A stretch of DNA of 64,000 nt. Source: Cellulomonas avistercoris (GTDB taxonomy: Bacteria > Actinomycetota > Actinomycetes > Actinomycetales > Cellulomonadaceae). The notes beneath the pieces were generated by a model. It was not told the DNA's origin. It made no database searches and worked only from the letters and a program-made list of their open reading frames with translations. Both the position numbers and the translations under genes were made by a program. Below, one piece after another: positions 31,559 through 40,188 of the stretch. Numbering within the stretch: the stretch's first letter is position 1; the number at the start of each line of letters is the position of its first letter. The stretch lies in NCBI RefSeq assembly GCF_014836445.1, contig NZ_JACSQV010000012.1, positions 96,528-160,527 on the forward strand, in the 5' to 3' direction.

Positions 31559-33378
31559 CCGCCACGACCGCGCCCCGCGGCGCCACCGCGCCGGCGCCCG
31601 ACGAGCACGGCGACGAGACGCCGCGCGAGGTGCGACGCCGCTCGCTCGGCCTGCTCGCGTCGCTGCTGCGGCCCGTCACGCGGCGCGCCGTGCTGACCGC
31701 CCTCGTCGTCGTCGTCGCCCAGCTCGCGCTGGTGGCCGGGCCGGCGCTGGTCGCGCTGGGCATCGACCGCGGCATCCCCGCGCTGCGCTCCGGCGACGCC
31801 GGCCCGCTGCTCCTGGTCGCCGGGGGCTACGCGGTGACGGCGCTGGTCGCGGGCGTGTTCACGGCCGCGACGGTGCGCATGGCGGCCACGGTCAGCCAGG
31901 CGGTGCTGCTCGACCTGCGCGGTCGCGTGTTCCGGCACACGCAGCGCCTCAGCCTGGAGTTCCACGAGCGCTACACGTCGGGCCGGATCATCTCGCGGCA
32001 GACGTCCGACCTCGACGCCCTGCGCGAGCTGCTCGACGGCGGTGTCACCACGCTCGCCGCGAGCGGTCTGGCCATGGCGTTCACCGCCGTCGGCCTGACG
32101 GTCCTCGACTGGCGCTCGGGTCTCGTGCTGCTCGTCGCCGTGGTCCCCGGGGTCGTGCTGACCCGGTGGTTCCAGGTGCAGTCGCAGGCGCAGTACCGCC
32201 GGTCGCGCACCGCCGTGGCGCGCGTGATCGTCCGGTTCGTCGAGACGATGACGGGCATCCGCGCGGTGCAGGCCTTCCGACGCGAGCAGGAGGTCGCCGC
32301 CGTCTACGACGTCGAGGCCGAGGAGTACCGCGCGGCGAACGCCGAGGCCATCCGCGTCAACGGCGTGTTCGACACCGGCCTGGTCCTCATCGGCAACGTC
32401 ACGGTCGCGGCGGTCCTGCTGGTCGGGGGTCTGCGGGTGCTCGACGGCGCGCTCGACGTCGGCGTCCTGGTCGCCGCGGTGCTGTACGCGCGCCGGTTCT
32501 TCGCGCCGCTCGCGCAGATCGGCATGTTCTACAACTCGTTCCAGTCCGCGACGGCCGCGCTCGAGAAGCTCTCGGGCCTGCTCGCGCAGGAGCCGACCGT
32601 GGCCGACCCGGTGCACCCGGTCCGGCTGCGCGAGCCGCGGGGCGACGTGCGCTTCGACGGCGTCGATTTCGGCTACGGCGACAGGCCCACGGTGCTGCCG
32701 CGGCTCGACCTGCACGTGCCGTCCGGGCAGACCGTCGCGCTCGTGGGCGAGACGGGCGCGGGCAAGTCCACGGTCGCCAAGCTCCTCGCCCGGTTCTACG
32801 ACCCGCGCACCGGGGCGGTCCGCCTCGACGGCGTCGACCTGCGGGAGATCGACCCGCGCGACCTGCGCACCGCGATGGTCATGGTCACGCAGGAGGCGTA
32901 CCTGTTCTCGGGGTCGGTCGCCGCGAACATCGCCCTCGGGCGGCCGGGGGCCGACCAGGCGCAGATCGAGCGCGCGGCCCGTGCGGTCGGCGTCCACGAC
33001 CTGCTGGCGTCGCTGCCCGACGGCTACGACACCGACGTCGACACGCGCGGCGTGCGGCTGTCCGCCGGCCAGCGCCAGCTCGTGTCGTTCGCGCGCGCGT
33101 TCCTCGCCGACCCGGCGGTGCTCGTGCTCGACGAGGCGACGAGCTCGCTCGACATCCCGGGCGAGCAGCTGGTCCAGGAGGGCCTGCGCACGCTGCTGAC
33201 CGGCCGCACGGCCGTCGTCATCGCGCACCGGCTGTCGACCGTCATGCACGCCGACCGCGTGCTCGTGGTCGACGACGGCCGCATCGTCGAGGACGGCAGC
33301 CCCGCGGCGCTCGTCGCCGCCGGGGGACGGTTCGCCACGCTGCACGCGCAGTGGCAGGAGTCGCTGCGCAGCACCTGA
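31555..33378 (+). CDS. Heterodimeric ABC exporter, catalytic subunit
   Basis: 607 residues beginning at ATG 31555, which overlaps the preceding stop by four bases. A ~30-residue charged N-terminus, six helices, then the nucleotide-binding domain: Walker A GETGAGKST near 397, signature LSAGQRQL near 502, Walker B VLVLDEATSSLD with the catalytic Glu, and switch His in IAHRLS. Together with the first subunit this yields one canonical site (this Walker A/B with LSGGQ of the partner) and one degenerate site (partner Asp with this LSAGQ). Confidence 0.93.
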   Translation: MTATTAPRGATAPAPDEHGDETPREVRRRSLGLLASLLRPVTRRAVLTALVVVVAQLALVAGPALVALGIDRGIPALRSGDAGPLLLVAGGYAVTALVAGVFTAATVRMAATVSQAVLLDLRGRVFRHTQRLSLEFHERYTSGRIISRQTSDLDALRELLDGGVTTLAASGLAMAFTAVGLTVLDWRSGLVLLVAVVPGVVLTRWFQVQSQAQYRRSRTAVARVIVRFVETMTGIRAVQAFRREQEVAAVYDVEAEEYRAANAEAIRVNGVFDTGLVLIGNVTVAAVLLVGGLRVLDGALDVGVLVAAVLYARRFFAPLAQIGMFYNSFQSATAALEKLSGLLAQEPTVADPVHPVRLREPRGDVRFDGVDFGYGDRPTVLPRLDLHVPSGQTVALVGETGAGKSTVAKLLARFYDPRTGAVRLDGVDLREIDPRDLRTAMVMVTQEAYLFSGSVAANIALGRPGADQAQIERAARAVGVHDLLASLPDGYDTDVDTRGVRLSAGQRQLVSFARAFLADPAVLVLDEATSSLDIPGEQLVQEGLRTLLTGRTAVVIAHRLSTVMHADRVLVVDDGRIVEDGSPAALVAAGGRFATLHAQWQESLRST

Positions 33379-33425
33379 CCGGTGCCCGGGCCGCGGCGGG
33401 TCGCGGGACCGCGGGGTCGCAGGGC

Positions 33426-34304
33426 TCAGACGCTCGTGTCCGCCGCGGGCGGGTTGTCCCGCAGCCATCGCGTGTCGTCGTTGACGTACGCGTAGTAGAG
33501 GCCGATCAGCAGCCCTCCGCCGATGAAGTTGCCGACCAGGGCGAGCGCCACGTTGCCCGCCGCGAGCACCAGGTCGACGCCCTCGCGCAGGCCCACGATC
33601 GAGAACAGCACCGTGTTGGCGACCGAGTGCTCCAGGCCGAGGAACGCGAAGACGAAGACCGCGACGATCATGACGGAGGACTTGGCGACGTCGCTCGTGA
33701 TGAGGCCGTTGTAGACGAGCAGCATCGCCAGGTTGATGCAGAAGTTGCACAGCACCGCACGGACCAGCAGGTCGACCCAGCCGACGGGTCCGGCCGCGAC
33801 GTACGCGAGCTTGTGGTCCACGGCAGCCACCATCTGCTCGAGCACGGCGCCCTCCGCGAGCGTCGAGAACCGGACGAGCACCGCGACGAGCAGACCACCG
33901 ACGACGTTGCCGAGGTAGCACAGGCCCAGCAGCCGCGCCGCGCGCCCCCACGACGTGCGCCGGTGGTAGGCGCCGATGGAGACGATCATCATGTTCGACG
34001 TCAGCAGCTCGGACCGCGAGTAGTAGATGAACACGAGCGCCCAGCCGAACGTCAGCGCCCCGGCCATGCGCCCCAGCGGCTGCAGCGTCGAGCCGCCCAC
34101 GACGATCTGGTCGAACGCCGCGATCACGGCGTAGTTCGCGCCGTAGAGCAGGCCGATCATGATCCCGGCCATCGCGGCGCGCATGAGGTAGCGGCGCCCG
34201 AGCGTGCCCGACATGGCCGTCTTGGTCTCGAGCGACTCCAGGACGGTGCTGATGAACTGCTTGCCGGGGAACAGGGCGCCTGCGTCGGGGCCGGTGGTGC
34301 TCAC
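33426..34304 (-). CDS. Formate/nitrite transporter family channel
   Basis: Pentameric FNT-family anion channel, about 292 residues with six helices. The central pore motif is GLEHSVANTVLFSIVG, with the gating His, and the repeat halves GLLYGANYAVIAAFDQ and NFIGGGLLIGLYYAYV. The C-terminus ends in a short soluble tail. GTG 34304 begins the conserved part; upstream codons overlap the divergent gene. Such channels pass formate, nitrite, hydrosulfide or other small anions; no formate or nitrite enzyme genes are beside it to decide. Confidence 0.88.
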   Translation of the reverse strand: MSTTGPDAGALFPGKQFISTVLESLETKTAMSGTLGRRYLMRAAMAGIMIGLLYGANYAVIAAFDQIVVGGSTLQPLGRMAGALTFGWALVFIYYSRSELLTSNMMIVSIGAYHRRTSWGRAARLLGLCYLGNVVGGLLVAVLVRFSTLAEGAVLEQMVAAVDHKLAYVAAGPVGWVDLLVRAVLCNFCINLAMLLVYNGLITSDVAKSSVMIVAVFVFAFLGLEHSVANTVLFSIVGLREGVDLVLAAGNVALALVGNFIGGGLLIGLYYAYVNDDTRWLRDNPPAADTSV

Positions 34305-34353
34305 AGCCCCACGCTGCCACACGGGTGCCCCCGCGGTGGGTGACGATGGGCAC

Positions 34354-34884
34354 ATGACGACGACGCAGGGCACGGACGAGGGCGCGGACGAGGGCACGGT
34401 CGAGGGCACGGGGGACCGGGAGGTCCTCGACTGGGAGACGTTCGGCCGGGCGGCGCGCGAGATCGCCCAGACGGTCGTGGACTCGGGCTTCGAGCCGGAC
34501 GTCGTGGTGTCGGTCGCGCGGGGCGGGCTGCCGCCCGGCGGCGCGATCGCCTACGCGCTGGGGACCAAGGCCGTCGGGACGATGAACGTGGAGTTCTACA
34601 CCGGCGTCGGCAGCACGCTGCCCGAGCCGCTGCTGCTGCCGCCCCTGCTGGACACCGACGCCGTGCGCGGTCTGCGCGCGCTGGTCGTCGACGACGTCGC
34701 GGACTCGGGGGAGACGCTCGCGCTCGTGCGGCGGCTGCTCGCCCAGGACTGCTCCGAGGTCCGCACGGCGGTGCTGTACGCCAAGCCGCGGTCGGTCGTC
34801 GACCCGGACTACGTGTGGCGCCGCACGGACCGGTGGATCACGTTCCCGTGGTCGGCCCTGCCGCCGGTCGAGGCGACGCACTGA
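34354..34884 (+). CDS. Phosphoribosyltransferase (xanthine/guanine type)
   Basis: 176 residues with the type I phosphoribosyltransferase fold. The PRPP-binding loop is ALVVDDVADSGETL at about 109-122, preceded by VVSVARGGLPPGG and followed by ITFPWSALPP, as in short xanthine-type enzymes. The N-terminal ~22 residues are Asp/Glu/Gly/Thr-rich and encoded by imperfect 12-base repeats. Probable purine salvage (nucleobase + PRPP). Divergent from the FNT channel by 49 bases and convergent with pucR, 15 bases apart. Start has no obvious SD. Confidence 0.85.
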   Translation: MTTTQGTDEGADEGTVEGTGDREVLDWETFGRAAREIAQTVVDSGFEPDVVVSVARGGLPPGGAIAYALGTKAVGTMNVEFYTGVGSTLPEPLLLPPLLDTDAVRGLRALVVDDVADSGETLALVRRLLAQDCSEVRTAVLYAKPRSVVDPDYVWRRTDRWITFPWSALPPVEATH

Positions 34885-34899
34885 CACCCCGGCGGGGCG

Positions 34900-36384
34900 T
34901 CACGTCGGTGGTCGCACCAGCCGGTGCGCCTCGAGCGCCAGGGCCAGCGCGGTGCGGGTGCGCGGGTCGTGCAGGTCGGCCCCCAGCAGGTCGCCGATGC
35001 GCTGGAGCCGGTGCTTCATCGTGTTGTAGTGCACGAAGAGGCGTCGGGCGGCCTCCGCGGCGTTGCCGAGACCGAGGAACACCTCGAGCGTCCGGCACAG
35101 CTCGCCGTCGGCCTGCGCATCGTGCCGCAGCAGCGGCCCGACCTGCGCGTCGACGTACTCCCGCAGGAGCTCCGGCGGCAGGCTGAGGACCAGCCGCTCG
35201 AACCCGAGGTCGTCGTGGCGCGCCGTCGTCCGGCCCGTGACGCCGGCGATGTGCAGGACCTCCTGGGCCGACGCGTGGCTGCGGGGGAGCGCGGTGAGCG
35301 TGTCCGCCGCGCGGCCCGACGCGACGACGACGTTCCCGGCACCGGCCCGCGCGAGCGCCGTCCGGAACGCCTCCTCCGCGCCCCCCGACCCGGGCACGAT
35401 CGCGACCACCTGGGTGCCGCGGAGCCAGGCCACCGCGCCCGTGCCGAGCGTGCGACGCGCCGCCGCCTGCAGCGCCTGTTCCGAGGGGGCTGCGTCGCAC
35501 GCCGCGACGACGACCGTCGTCGTGCCGCCGAGGTCCCAGCCGAACAGCCGTGTCCGCTGCTCGAGCGCAGCCGCGTCGAGCGGCGTCGCCGTGACGAGCT
35601 CCTCGAGGAAGACGACGCGCAGCCGCCGGTCGAGCTCGATGCTCGCGAGCGCCTGCGCGATGTGCATCCCGGCGGCGAAGCAGGCCTGGCGGATCAGCCG
35701 TCGCTGGGCCCGCGTCGGCTCGCCGTCGCCGCCGAGGACGACACGGCCACGGCGGACGCCCGCGACGGTGACGGGGAACTCCCAGCGGCTCGCGTCGGCC
35801 ACGGGTCCCGGTGCGCGGACCGGCGCCGCCGAGGCCGGGCCGCCGAGCAGGACGGGGTCGTCGGCGACGACGTCGACCGACCGGTTGAGCGCACCGGTGA
35901 GCGTCCGCGCGATCTCCGTCAGGCCGCCGCCCGCCAGCGCGATGCCCGTCAGGCGCTCGCGGATCACCTCGTCGTGCGCGGGCTCGGCGTCGTGCTCCGC
36001 GAGCACGACCGCCAGAACGGCGGCGATGACCTCGTTGAACGACGTGTCGCCCGGCACCACCAGGACCGGGAACGCGAGCTCGTCGGCGATCTCGGCGAAC
36101 TGGTCGGGCAGGCGGTCGAGGTACCGCAGCGGCTTGATCGCCAGGGCCGCGAGCCCGCGTGAGCTGAGCAGACGCAGCAGGTCGACGAGGTCCTCGGGCC
36201 GCTCGCGCACCGGGTAGGCCGTCGTCAGGAGCATCTCACCGGGCTTGATGTACGGCTCGATGTCCGGGACCTCCATGACGTTGACGCCGGTGACCAGCCG
36301 GTCGACGCCGGCGTCACCCGCCAGCACGTAGGCGCCCCGCAGCGGTGCCAGGGTCATGACGTCCCGCACCGTCAGCGTCGCCAC
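34900..36384 (-). CDS. pucR: PucR-family purine/ureide catabolism regulator
   Basis: Transcriptional regulator of 494 residues. The N-terminal PucR domain (about 1-125) has VRDVMTLAPLRGAYVLAGDAGVDRLVTGVNVMEVPDI. A CdaR GGDEF-like middle domain follows, and the C-terminal PucR helix-turn-helix is near 430-490 (RTLEVFLGLGNAAEAARRLFVHYNTMKHRLQRIGDLLG). GTG 36384 follows GAGAGGC. Family members sense purine or ureide breakdown products. It is divergent from the seven-function catabolic operon, with inverted repeats in the shared 110-base gap, so it very probably controls that operon. Confidence 0.92.
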   Translation of the reverse strand: MATLTVRDVMTLAPLRGAYVLAGDAGVDRLVTGVNVMEVPDIEPYIKPGEMLLTTAYPVRERPEDLVDLLRLLSSRGLAALAIKPLRYLDRLPDQFAEIADELAFPVLVVPGDTSFNEVIAAVLAVVLAEHDAEPAHDEVIRERLTGIALAGGGLTEIARTLTGALNRSVDVVADDPVLLGGPASAAPVRAPGPVADASRWEFPVTVAGVRRGRVVLGGDGEPTRAQRRLIRQACFAAGMHIAQALASIELDRRLRVVFLEELVTATPLDAAALEQRTRLFGWDLGGTTTVVVAACDAAPSEQALQAAARRTLGTGAVAWLRGTQVVAIVPGSGGAEEAFRTALARAGAGNVVVASGRAADTLTALPRSHASAQEVLHIAGVTGRTTARHDDLGFERLVLSLPPELLREYVDAQVGPLLRHDAQADGELCRTLEVFLGLGNAAEAARRLFVHYNTMKHRLQRIGDLLGADLHDPRTRTALALALEAHRLVRPPT

Positions 36385-36416
36385 GGCTGCCTCTCGTCCA
36401 CGTCGGCGCGTTGTCC

Positions 36417-36494
36417 ACATCGGACGACGCGGCGTCCCGATGCCGTCCGGTTCGGACGCTGCGGCACGGATGCCCCGGTACCTACGGTCAGAGT
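36417..36494 (+). promoter_or_regulatory. Divergent pucR/catabolic operon control region
   Basis: An imperfect inverted repeat CATCGGAC...GTCCCGATG spans about 36418-36442. A perfect one, CGTCCG-GTT-CGGACG, lies at 36444-36458. TACGGT (36483-36488) ends seven bases before the ATG at 36495, indicating a leaderless start for the operon. The repeats sit at -30 to -75 and are candidate PucR sites. Confidence 0.5.
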
Positions 36495-37355
36495 ATGTCG
36501 ATCCCGCTCATATCGGACGCCCGGCCGGCCCGGGCGGCCGCCGACGCGCCGGGGTGGGACGCGGTGCTCGCCGCCACCGTCGTCCACGTCGGGCGCACGG
36601 TCGTGGTGCTGCGCACGTCCGGTGGTCTGCTCGTGCCGGTCACGTCCGCCGCGCACGGTCTGGTGCCGGGCGGGGTGTGCCTCGCGGACGACGGCGACCT
36701 CGACCGCGTCCGCACCACGCCCGTGGGCAGCCGGCTCGACCGCGGGCAGTGGGCGACGTCGCTGCGCCGAGCGGTCCGGGTCGACCTGACCGTGCGCCGC
36801 GCGGCGGTGGACACCGCCGCCGCGCACGCCCTGGCCGCCGGCGCGGCCGTCCCGGACGGTGGCGGGCCGCTGGACCCCGGCCCGGCCCGGTCCGGGGGAC
36901 GCGTCCTGGTCGCCGCGGCCGGCGCGGACGACGTGCGGCGCGTGCGGCGGGTGCTGCGCGGCCTCGTCGGCGTCGGCCCCGGGTCCACGCCCAGCGGTGA
37001 CGACGTCGTCGTGGGGGCGCTCGCAGGCCTCGACCGGCGGTCCGACGACGCGGCCGCGCGTGCCGCAGCGGCGATCCGCCGGGCGCTGCCCGAACTTCTC
37101 GACCGCACCACGAGCCTGTCGCAGCACGACCTGCGCGCGGCGCTCGAGGGGCAGGCCGCCGAGCGGGTCCACCGGCTGCTCGAGGCCACCGCCGACGTGC
37201 GGCTGGTCGCCGCGGCGCTCCGCGAGGCGCGCTGCTGGGGAGCGACCTCGGGCCTCGACCTCGCGGCCGGCGTGGCCGCGGGTGCGCGCGGACCCGGGGC
37301 GTGGTCGGGACGTCGGACCGCGCAGCAGCGCGTCGACCTGAGCAGGACCGCATGA
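36495..37355 (+). CDS. DUF2877 protein, AllH-like
   Basis: 286 residues. The DUF2877 hallmark GVGPGSTPSGDD is near residue 164-175, followed by helical ALPELLDRTTSLSQHDLRAALEGQA. In Escherichia coli the DUF2877 protein AllH works with AllF (FdrA) and AllG in oxamate carbamoyltransferase, which phosphorolyses oxalurate to oxamate and carbamoyl phosphate. All three partners are consecutive here. First gene of the operon and probably leaderless. Its last codons overlap the next ATG by four bases. Confidence 0.8.
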   Translation: MSIPLISDARPARAAADAPGWDAVLAATVVHVGRTVVVLRTSGGLLVPVTSAAHGLVPGGVCLADDGDLDRVRTTPVGSRLDRGQWATSLRRAVRVDLTVRRAAVDTAAAHALAAGAAVPDGGGPLDPGPARSGGRVLVAAAGADDVRRVRRVLRGLVGVGPGSTPSGDDVVVGALAGLDRRSDDAAARAAAAIRRALPELLDRTTSLSQHDLRAALEGQAAERVHRLLEATADVRLVAAALREARCWGATSGLDLAAGVAAGARGPGAWSGRRTAQQRVDLSRTA

Positions 37356-38818
37356 CGCCGGCCGCGACGCAGACGCTCGCCGCCCGCGTGTTCCCGCGCC
37401 TGTACCGCGACTCCGTGACGCTCATGTCGCTCGCCGCGGCGCTCGAGCGGCGCGCCGGCGTGACGCGTGCGGGGGTCGTCATGGGCACCCCGGGCAACCT
37501 CGCGATCCTCGAGCGCTCCGCGATGCGGCCGCCCGACGTCGCACCCGCGCCGGACGACCTCGTCGTCGTCGTGCGAGGCGCGGACGAGGCGACCGTCTCC
37601 GCGGCGCTCGAGGCCGCAGCGGCCGGCCTCGACGCGGTCGTGCAGGACAGCGGTCCCCGGCGCGAGCGCGCCCCGCAGACGGTCACCGAGGGGCTGACCG
37701 TCGACCCCGCCCTGACGCTGGCGGTGGTCTCGACGCCCGGCCCGTACGCGCCCGTCGTCGTCGAGCAGGCGCTGCGCGCCGGGCTCCACGTGCTGTGCTT
37801 CTCCGACAACGTGCAGACGGCCGACGAGGTCCGGCTCAAGGACCTGGCCGCGCAGCGCGGGCTGCTGCTCATGGGACCGGACTGCGGCACCGCGATCCTC
37901 GACGGCGTGCCGCTGGGGTTCGCCAACGCCGTGCGCCGCGGTCCGGTCGGCATCGTCGCGGCCTCCGGGACGGGCGCGCAGGAGGTCGCGTGCCTGCTGC
38001 ACCGCGCCGGGACCGGGGTCTCCCAGCTCGTCGGCGTGGGCGGGCGCGACCTGTCGACCGCCGTCGGCGGCACCATGACCCACCTCGCGCTCGACCTCCT
38101 CGGCGCGGACGACGCGACCGACGTCGTCGTCGTCGTGTCCAAGCCGCCCGCTGCGGAGGTCGCCCGGCGCCTGCTCGCGCGCCTGGCCACGCTCGGGAAG
38201 CCCGCGGTGGCGTGCCTGCTCGGCGAGGGCGACACCGACGGCCCCGTGCCGCTGCGCGGCACTCTCGAGGGCGGAGCGCGCGCGGCGGCCGCGCTGGTCG
38301 GTGCGGTGCTGGACCTCGAGCCCGTCGCCCTGCCGAGCGCGACGCCGACGGGCGGCGTCCTCGGCCTGTACACCGGCGGGACGCTGGCCGCCGAGGCGCG
38401 GGTGGTGCTGCGGCGCGCCGGCGTCCCGGCGCAGGTGCTCGACCTGGGGGACGACGAGTACACGGTCGGACGGCCGCACCCGATGATCGACCCCGCGGGC
38501 CGCGCGGCGGCGGTCGTCGCCGCGGGTGACCGGCCCGACGTGGGCGTCCTGCTCGTCGACCTCGTCCTGGGTCACGGCGCCGCGGCCGACCCGACCACGC
38601 CGCTCGCGGAGGCCGCCGCGGCCGCGGTCCGCGCCGCCCGGTCCGGCGGCCGCGAGCTCGTGGTGCTGGCGTCGGTGTGCGGCACGGACGGCGACCCGCA
38701 GGGTCTGGCGTCGGCCCGTCGCACGCTGGTGCAGGCCGGGGTCGTCGTCCACCCGTCCAACGCGGCCGCGGCACGTGCCGCCGTCGCCGTGCTCTGCCGC
38801 AGCGGGAGGACCGCGTGA
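37352..38818 (+). CDS. fdrA: FdrA/AllF-like acyl-CoA-synthetase-fold protein
   Basis: 488 residues of the succinyl-CoA synthetase alpha-like FdrA family. A Rossmann-type CoA-domain is seen in TLAVVSTPGPYAPVVVEQALRAGLHVLCFSDN, MGPDCGTAILDG precedes VGIVAASGTGAQEVACLLHRAGTGVSQLVGVGGRDLS, and the second half has YTGGTLAAEA and a ligase-like GDDEYTVGRPHPMIDP. It corresponds to E. coli FdrA (AllF), the large subunit of oxamate carbamoyltransferase with AllG and AllH. ATG overlaps the previous stop. Which ureido substrate it cleaves here is unproven. Confidence 0.85.
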   Translation: MTPAATQTLAARVFPRLYRDSVTLMSLAAALERRAGVTRAGVVMGTPGNLAILERSAMRPPDVAPAPDDLVVVVRGADEATVSAALEAAAAGLDAVVQDSGPRRERAPQTVTEGLTVDPALTLAVVSTPGPYAPVVVEQALRAGLHVLCFSDNVQTADEVRLKDLAAQRGLLLMGPDCGTAILDGVPLGFANAVRRGPVGIVAASGTGAQEVACLLHRAGTGVSQLVGVGGRDLSTAVGGTMTHLALDLLGADDATDVVVVVSKPPAAEVARRLLARLATLGKPAVACLLGEGDTDGPVPLRGTLEGGARAAAALVGAVLDLEPVALPSATPTGGVLGLYTGGTLAAEARVVLRRAGVPAQVLDLGDDEYTVGRPHPMIDPAGRAAAVVAAGDRPDVGVLLVDLVLGHGAAADPTTPLAEAAAAAVRAARSGGRELVVLASVCGTDGDPQGLASARRTLVQAGVVVHPSNAAAARAAVAVLCRSGRTA

Positions 38819-40188
38819 TCGCCGGAGGGGTGCGCGTCCTCAACGTCGGCCTGCCCGCGGTCGTCGAGGGGGTCGCGCCCGCGGACGTGCTCCAGCTCGA
38901 CTGGCGGCCCCCCGCCTTCGGCGACGCCGAGGCCGCGCGGCTCGCGCTCGCGCTCGACGACGACGTCACGCAGGGGGCGAACCGCCGCGCGCTCGCCGCC
39001 GTGCACGCCGCGCGTCCGCAGCTCGTCGGCGTGCGTCCCGCGCGGGAGGTGGTCCCCGGCACGGGCGACGGGCGGGTGCTGCTGCACGCCGGGCCGCCCA
39101 TCGCGTGGGAGCGGATGTGCGGGCCGGTCCGCGGCGCGCTGGTCGGTGCCGTGCTGCTGGAGGGCTGGGCGGCGACGTCGCAGGAGGCACGTGACCTCCT
39201 CGCCGGCGGCGGGGTCGTCCTGGACCCGTGCCACCACCACGGGGTGGTCGGTCCGATGGCGGGCGTCCTGTCGCCCTCGATGCCGGTGCTCGTCGTCGAG
39301 GACGGCGACCGCCGCGCGTTCGCGTCGCTCAACGAGGGCCTGGGACGTGTGCTGCGCTTCGGCGCCTTCGACACCGACGTGCTCGACCGCCTGCGCTGGA
39401 TGCGTGACGTGCTCGCACCGGTCCTGGACGCCGCGCTGGGGGAGGAGGGTCCCGTCGACGTGACGTCGCTGCTCGCGCAGGCGCTCACGATGGGCGACGA
39501 GGGCCACAACCGCTCCGTGGCGGCGACGGCCCTGCTGACGCGGCGCCTCGCACCGGCGGTGGCCCAGCAGGAGCAGGGCGTCCCCGCGCTGCGGTTCCTC
39601 GCGGGCAACGACCACTTCGCGCTCAACCTGTCGATGGCCGGTGCGAAGCTGGCCATGGACGCCGCCGTCGGGACCGAGCACTCCACGCTCGTCACGGCCA
39701 TGGCGCGCAACGGCGTCGAGTTCGGCCTGCGGGTCGCGGGCACGGGGGACCGGTGGTTCACCGCCCCCGTCGGCGCCGCCGACGGGCTCTTCTTCCCGGG
39801 CTACGACCGCGCGGACGCCAACCCGGACCTCGGGGACTCCGCGATCACCGAGACGCTGGGCATCGGCGGCTTCGCGATGGCGGCCGCTCCCGCGATCACC
39901 GCGTTCGTCGGCGGCACGCCCGACGACGCCCTGGAGACGACGCTCTCCATGCGGCGCATCACGACGGGCCCCCATCCCGCGCTCCGGCTCGCGTCGCTGG
40001 GCTTCGCCGGTGCGCCCAGCGGTATCGACGTGCTCAAGGTCCTCGACACCGGCGTGCTCCCGGTCATCAACACCGGGATCGCGCACCGCGAGGCCGGCGT
40101 GGGGCAGATCGGTGCGGGCATCGTCGAGGCGCCGCCCGCCGTCTTCCTCCAGGCGGTCCGCGCGCTGCACGCGGCGAGGTCCCGATGA
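38815..40188 (+). CDS. DUF1116 protein, AllG-like
   Basis: 457 residues starting at a GTG that overlaps the fdrA stop. DUF1116 features are LDPCHHHGVVGPMAGVLSPSMPVLVVE, LTMGDEGHNRS, AGNDHFALNLSMAGAKLAMDAA and a C-terminal GVLPVINTGIAHREAGVGQIGAGIVEAP. The last is like the conserved end of E. coli YlbE/AllG. Acts with FdrA and the DUF2877 protein as a putative carbamoyltransferase. The gene is intact and of usual family length. Confidence 0.85.
   Translation: MIAGGVRVLNVGLPAVVEGVAPADVLQLDWRPPAFGDAEAARLALALDDDVTQGANRRALAAVHAARPQLVGVRPAREVVPGTGDGRVLLHAGPPIAWERMCGPVRGALVGAVLLEGWAATSQEARDLLAGGGVVLDPCHHHGVVGPMAGVLSPSMPVLVVEDGDRRAFASLNEGLGRVLRFGAFDTDVLDRLRWMRDVLAPVLDAALGEEGPVDVTSLLAQALTMGDEGHNRSVAATALLTRRLAPAVAQQEQGVPALRFLAGNDHFALNLSMAGAKLAMDAAVGTEHSTLVTAMARNGVEFGLRVAGTGDRWFTAPVGAADGLFFPGYDRADANPDLGDSAITETLGIGGFAMAAAPAITAFVGGTPDDALETTLSMRRITTGPHPALRLASLGFAGAPSGIDVLKVLDTGVLPVINTGIAHREAGVGQIGAGIVEAPPAVFLQAVRALHAARSR

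Noticed and set aside
34361..34420. Repeats at the 5' end of the phosphoribosyltransferase gene as a regulatory array
   Set aside because: They are in-frame 12-base units coding for a Gly/Thr/Asp/Glu-rich N-terminal tail.
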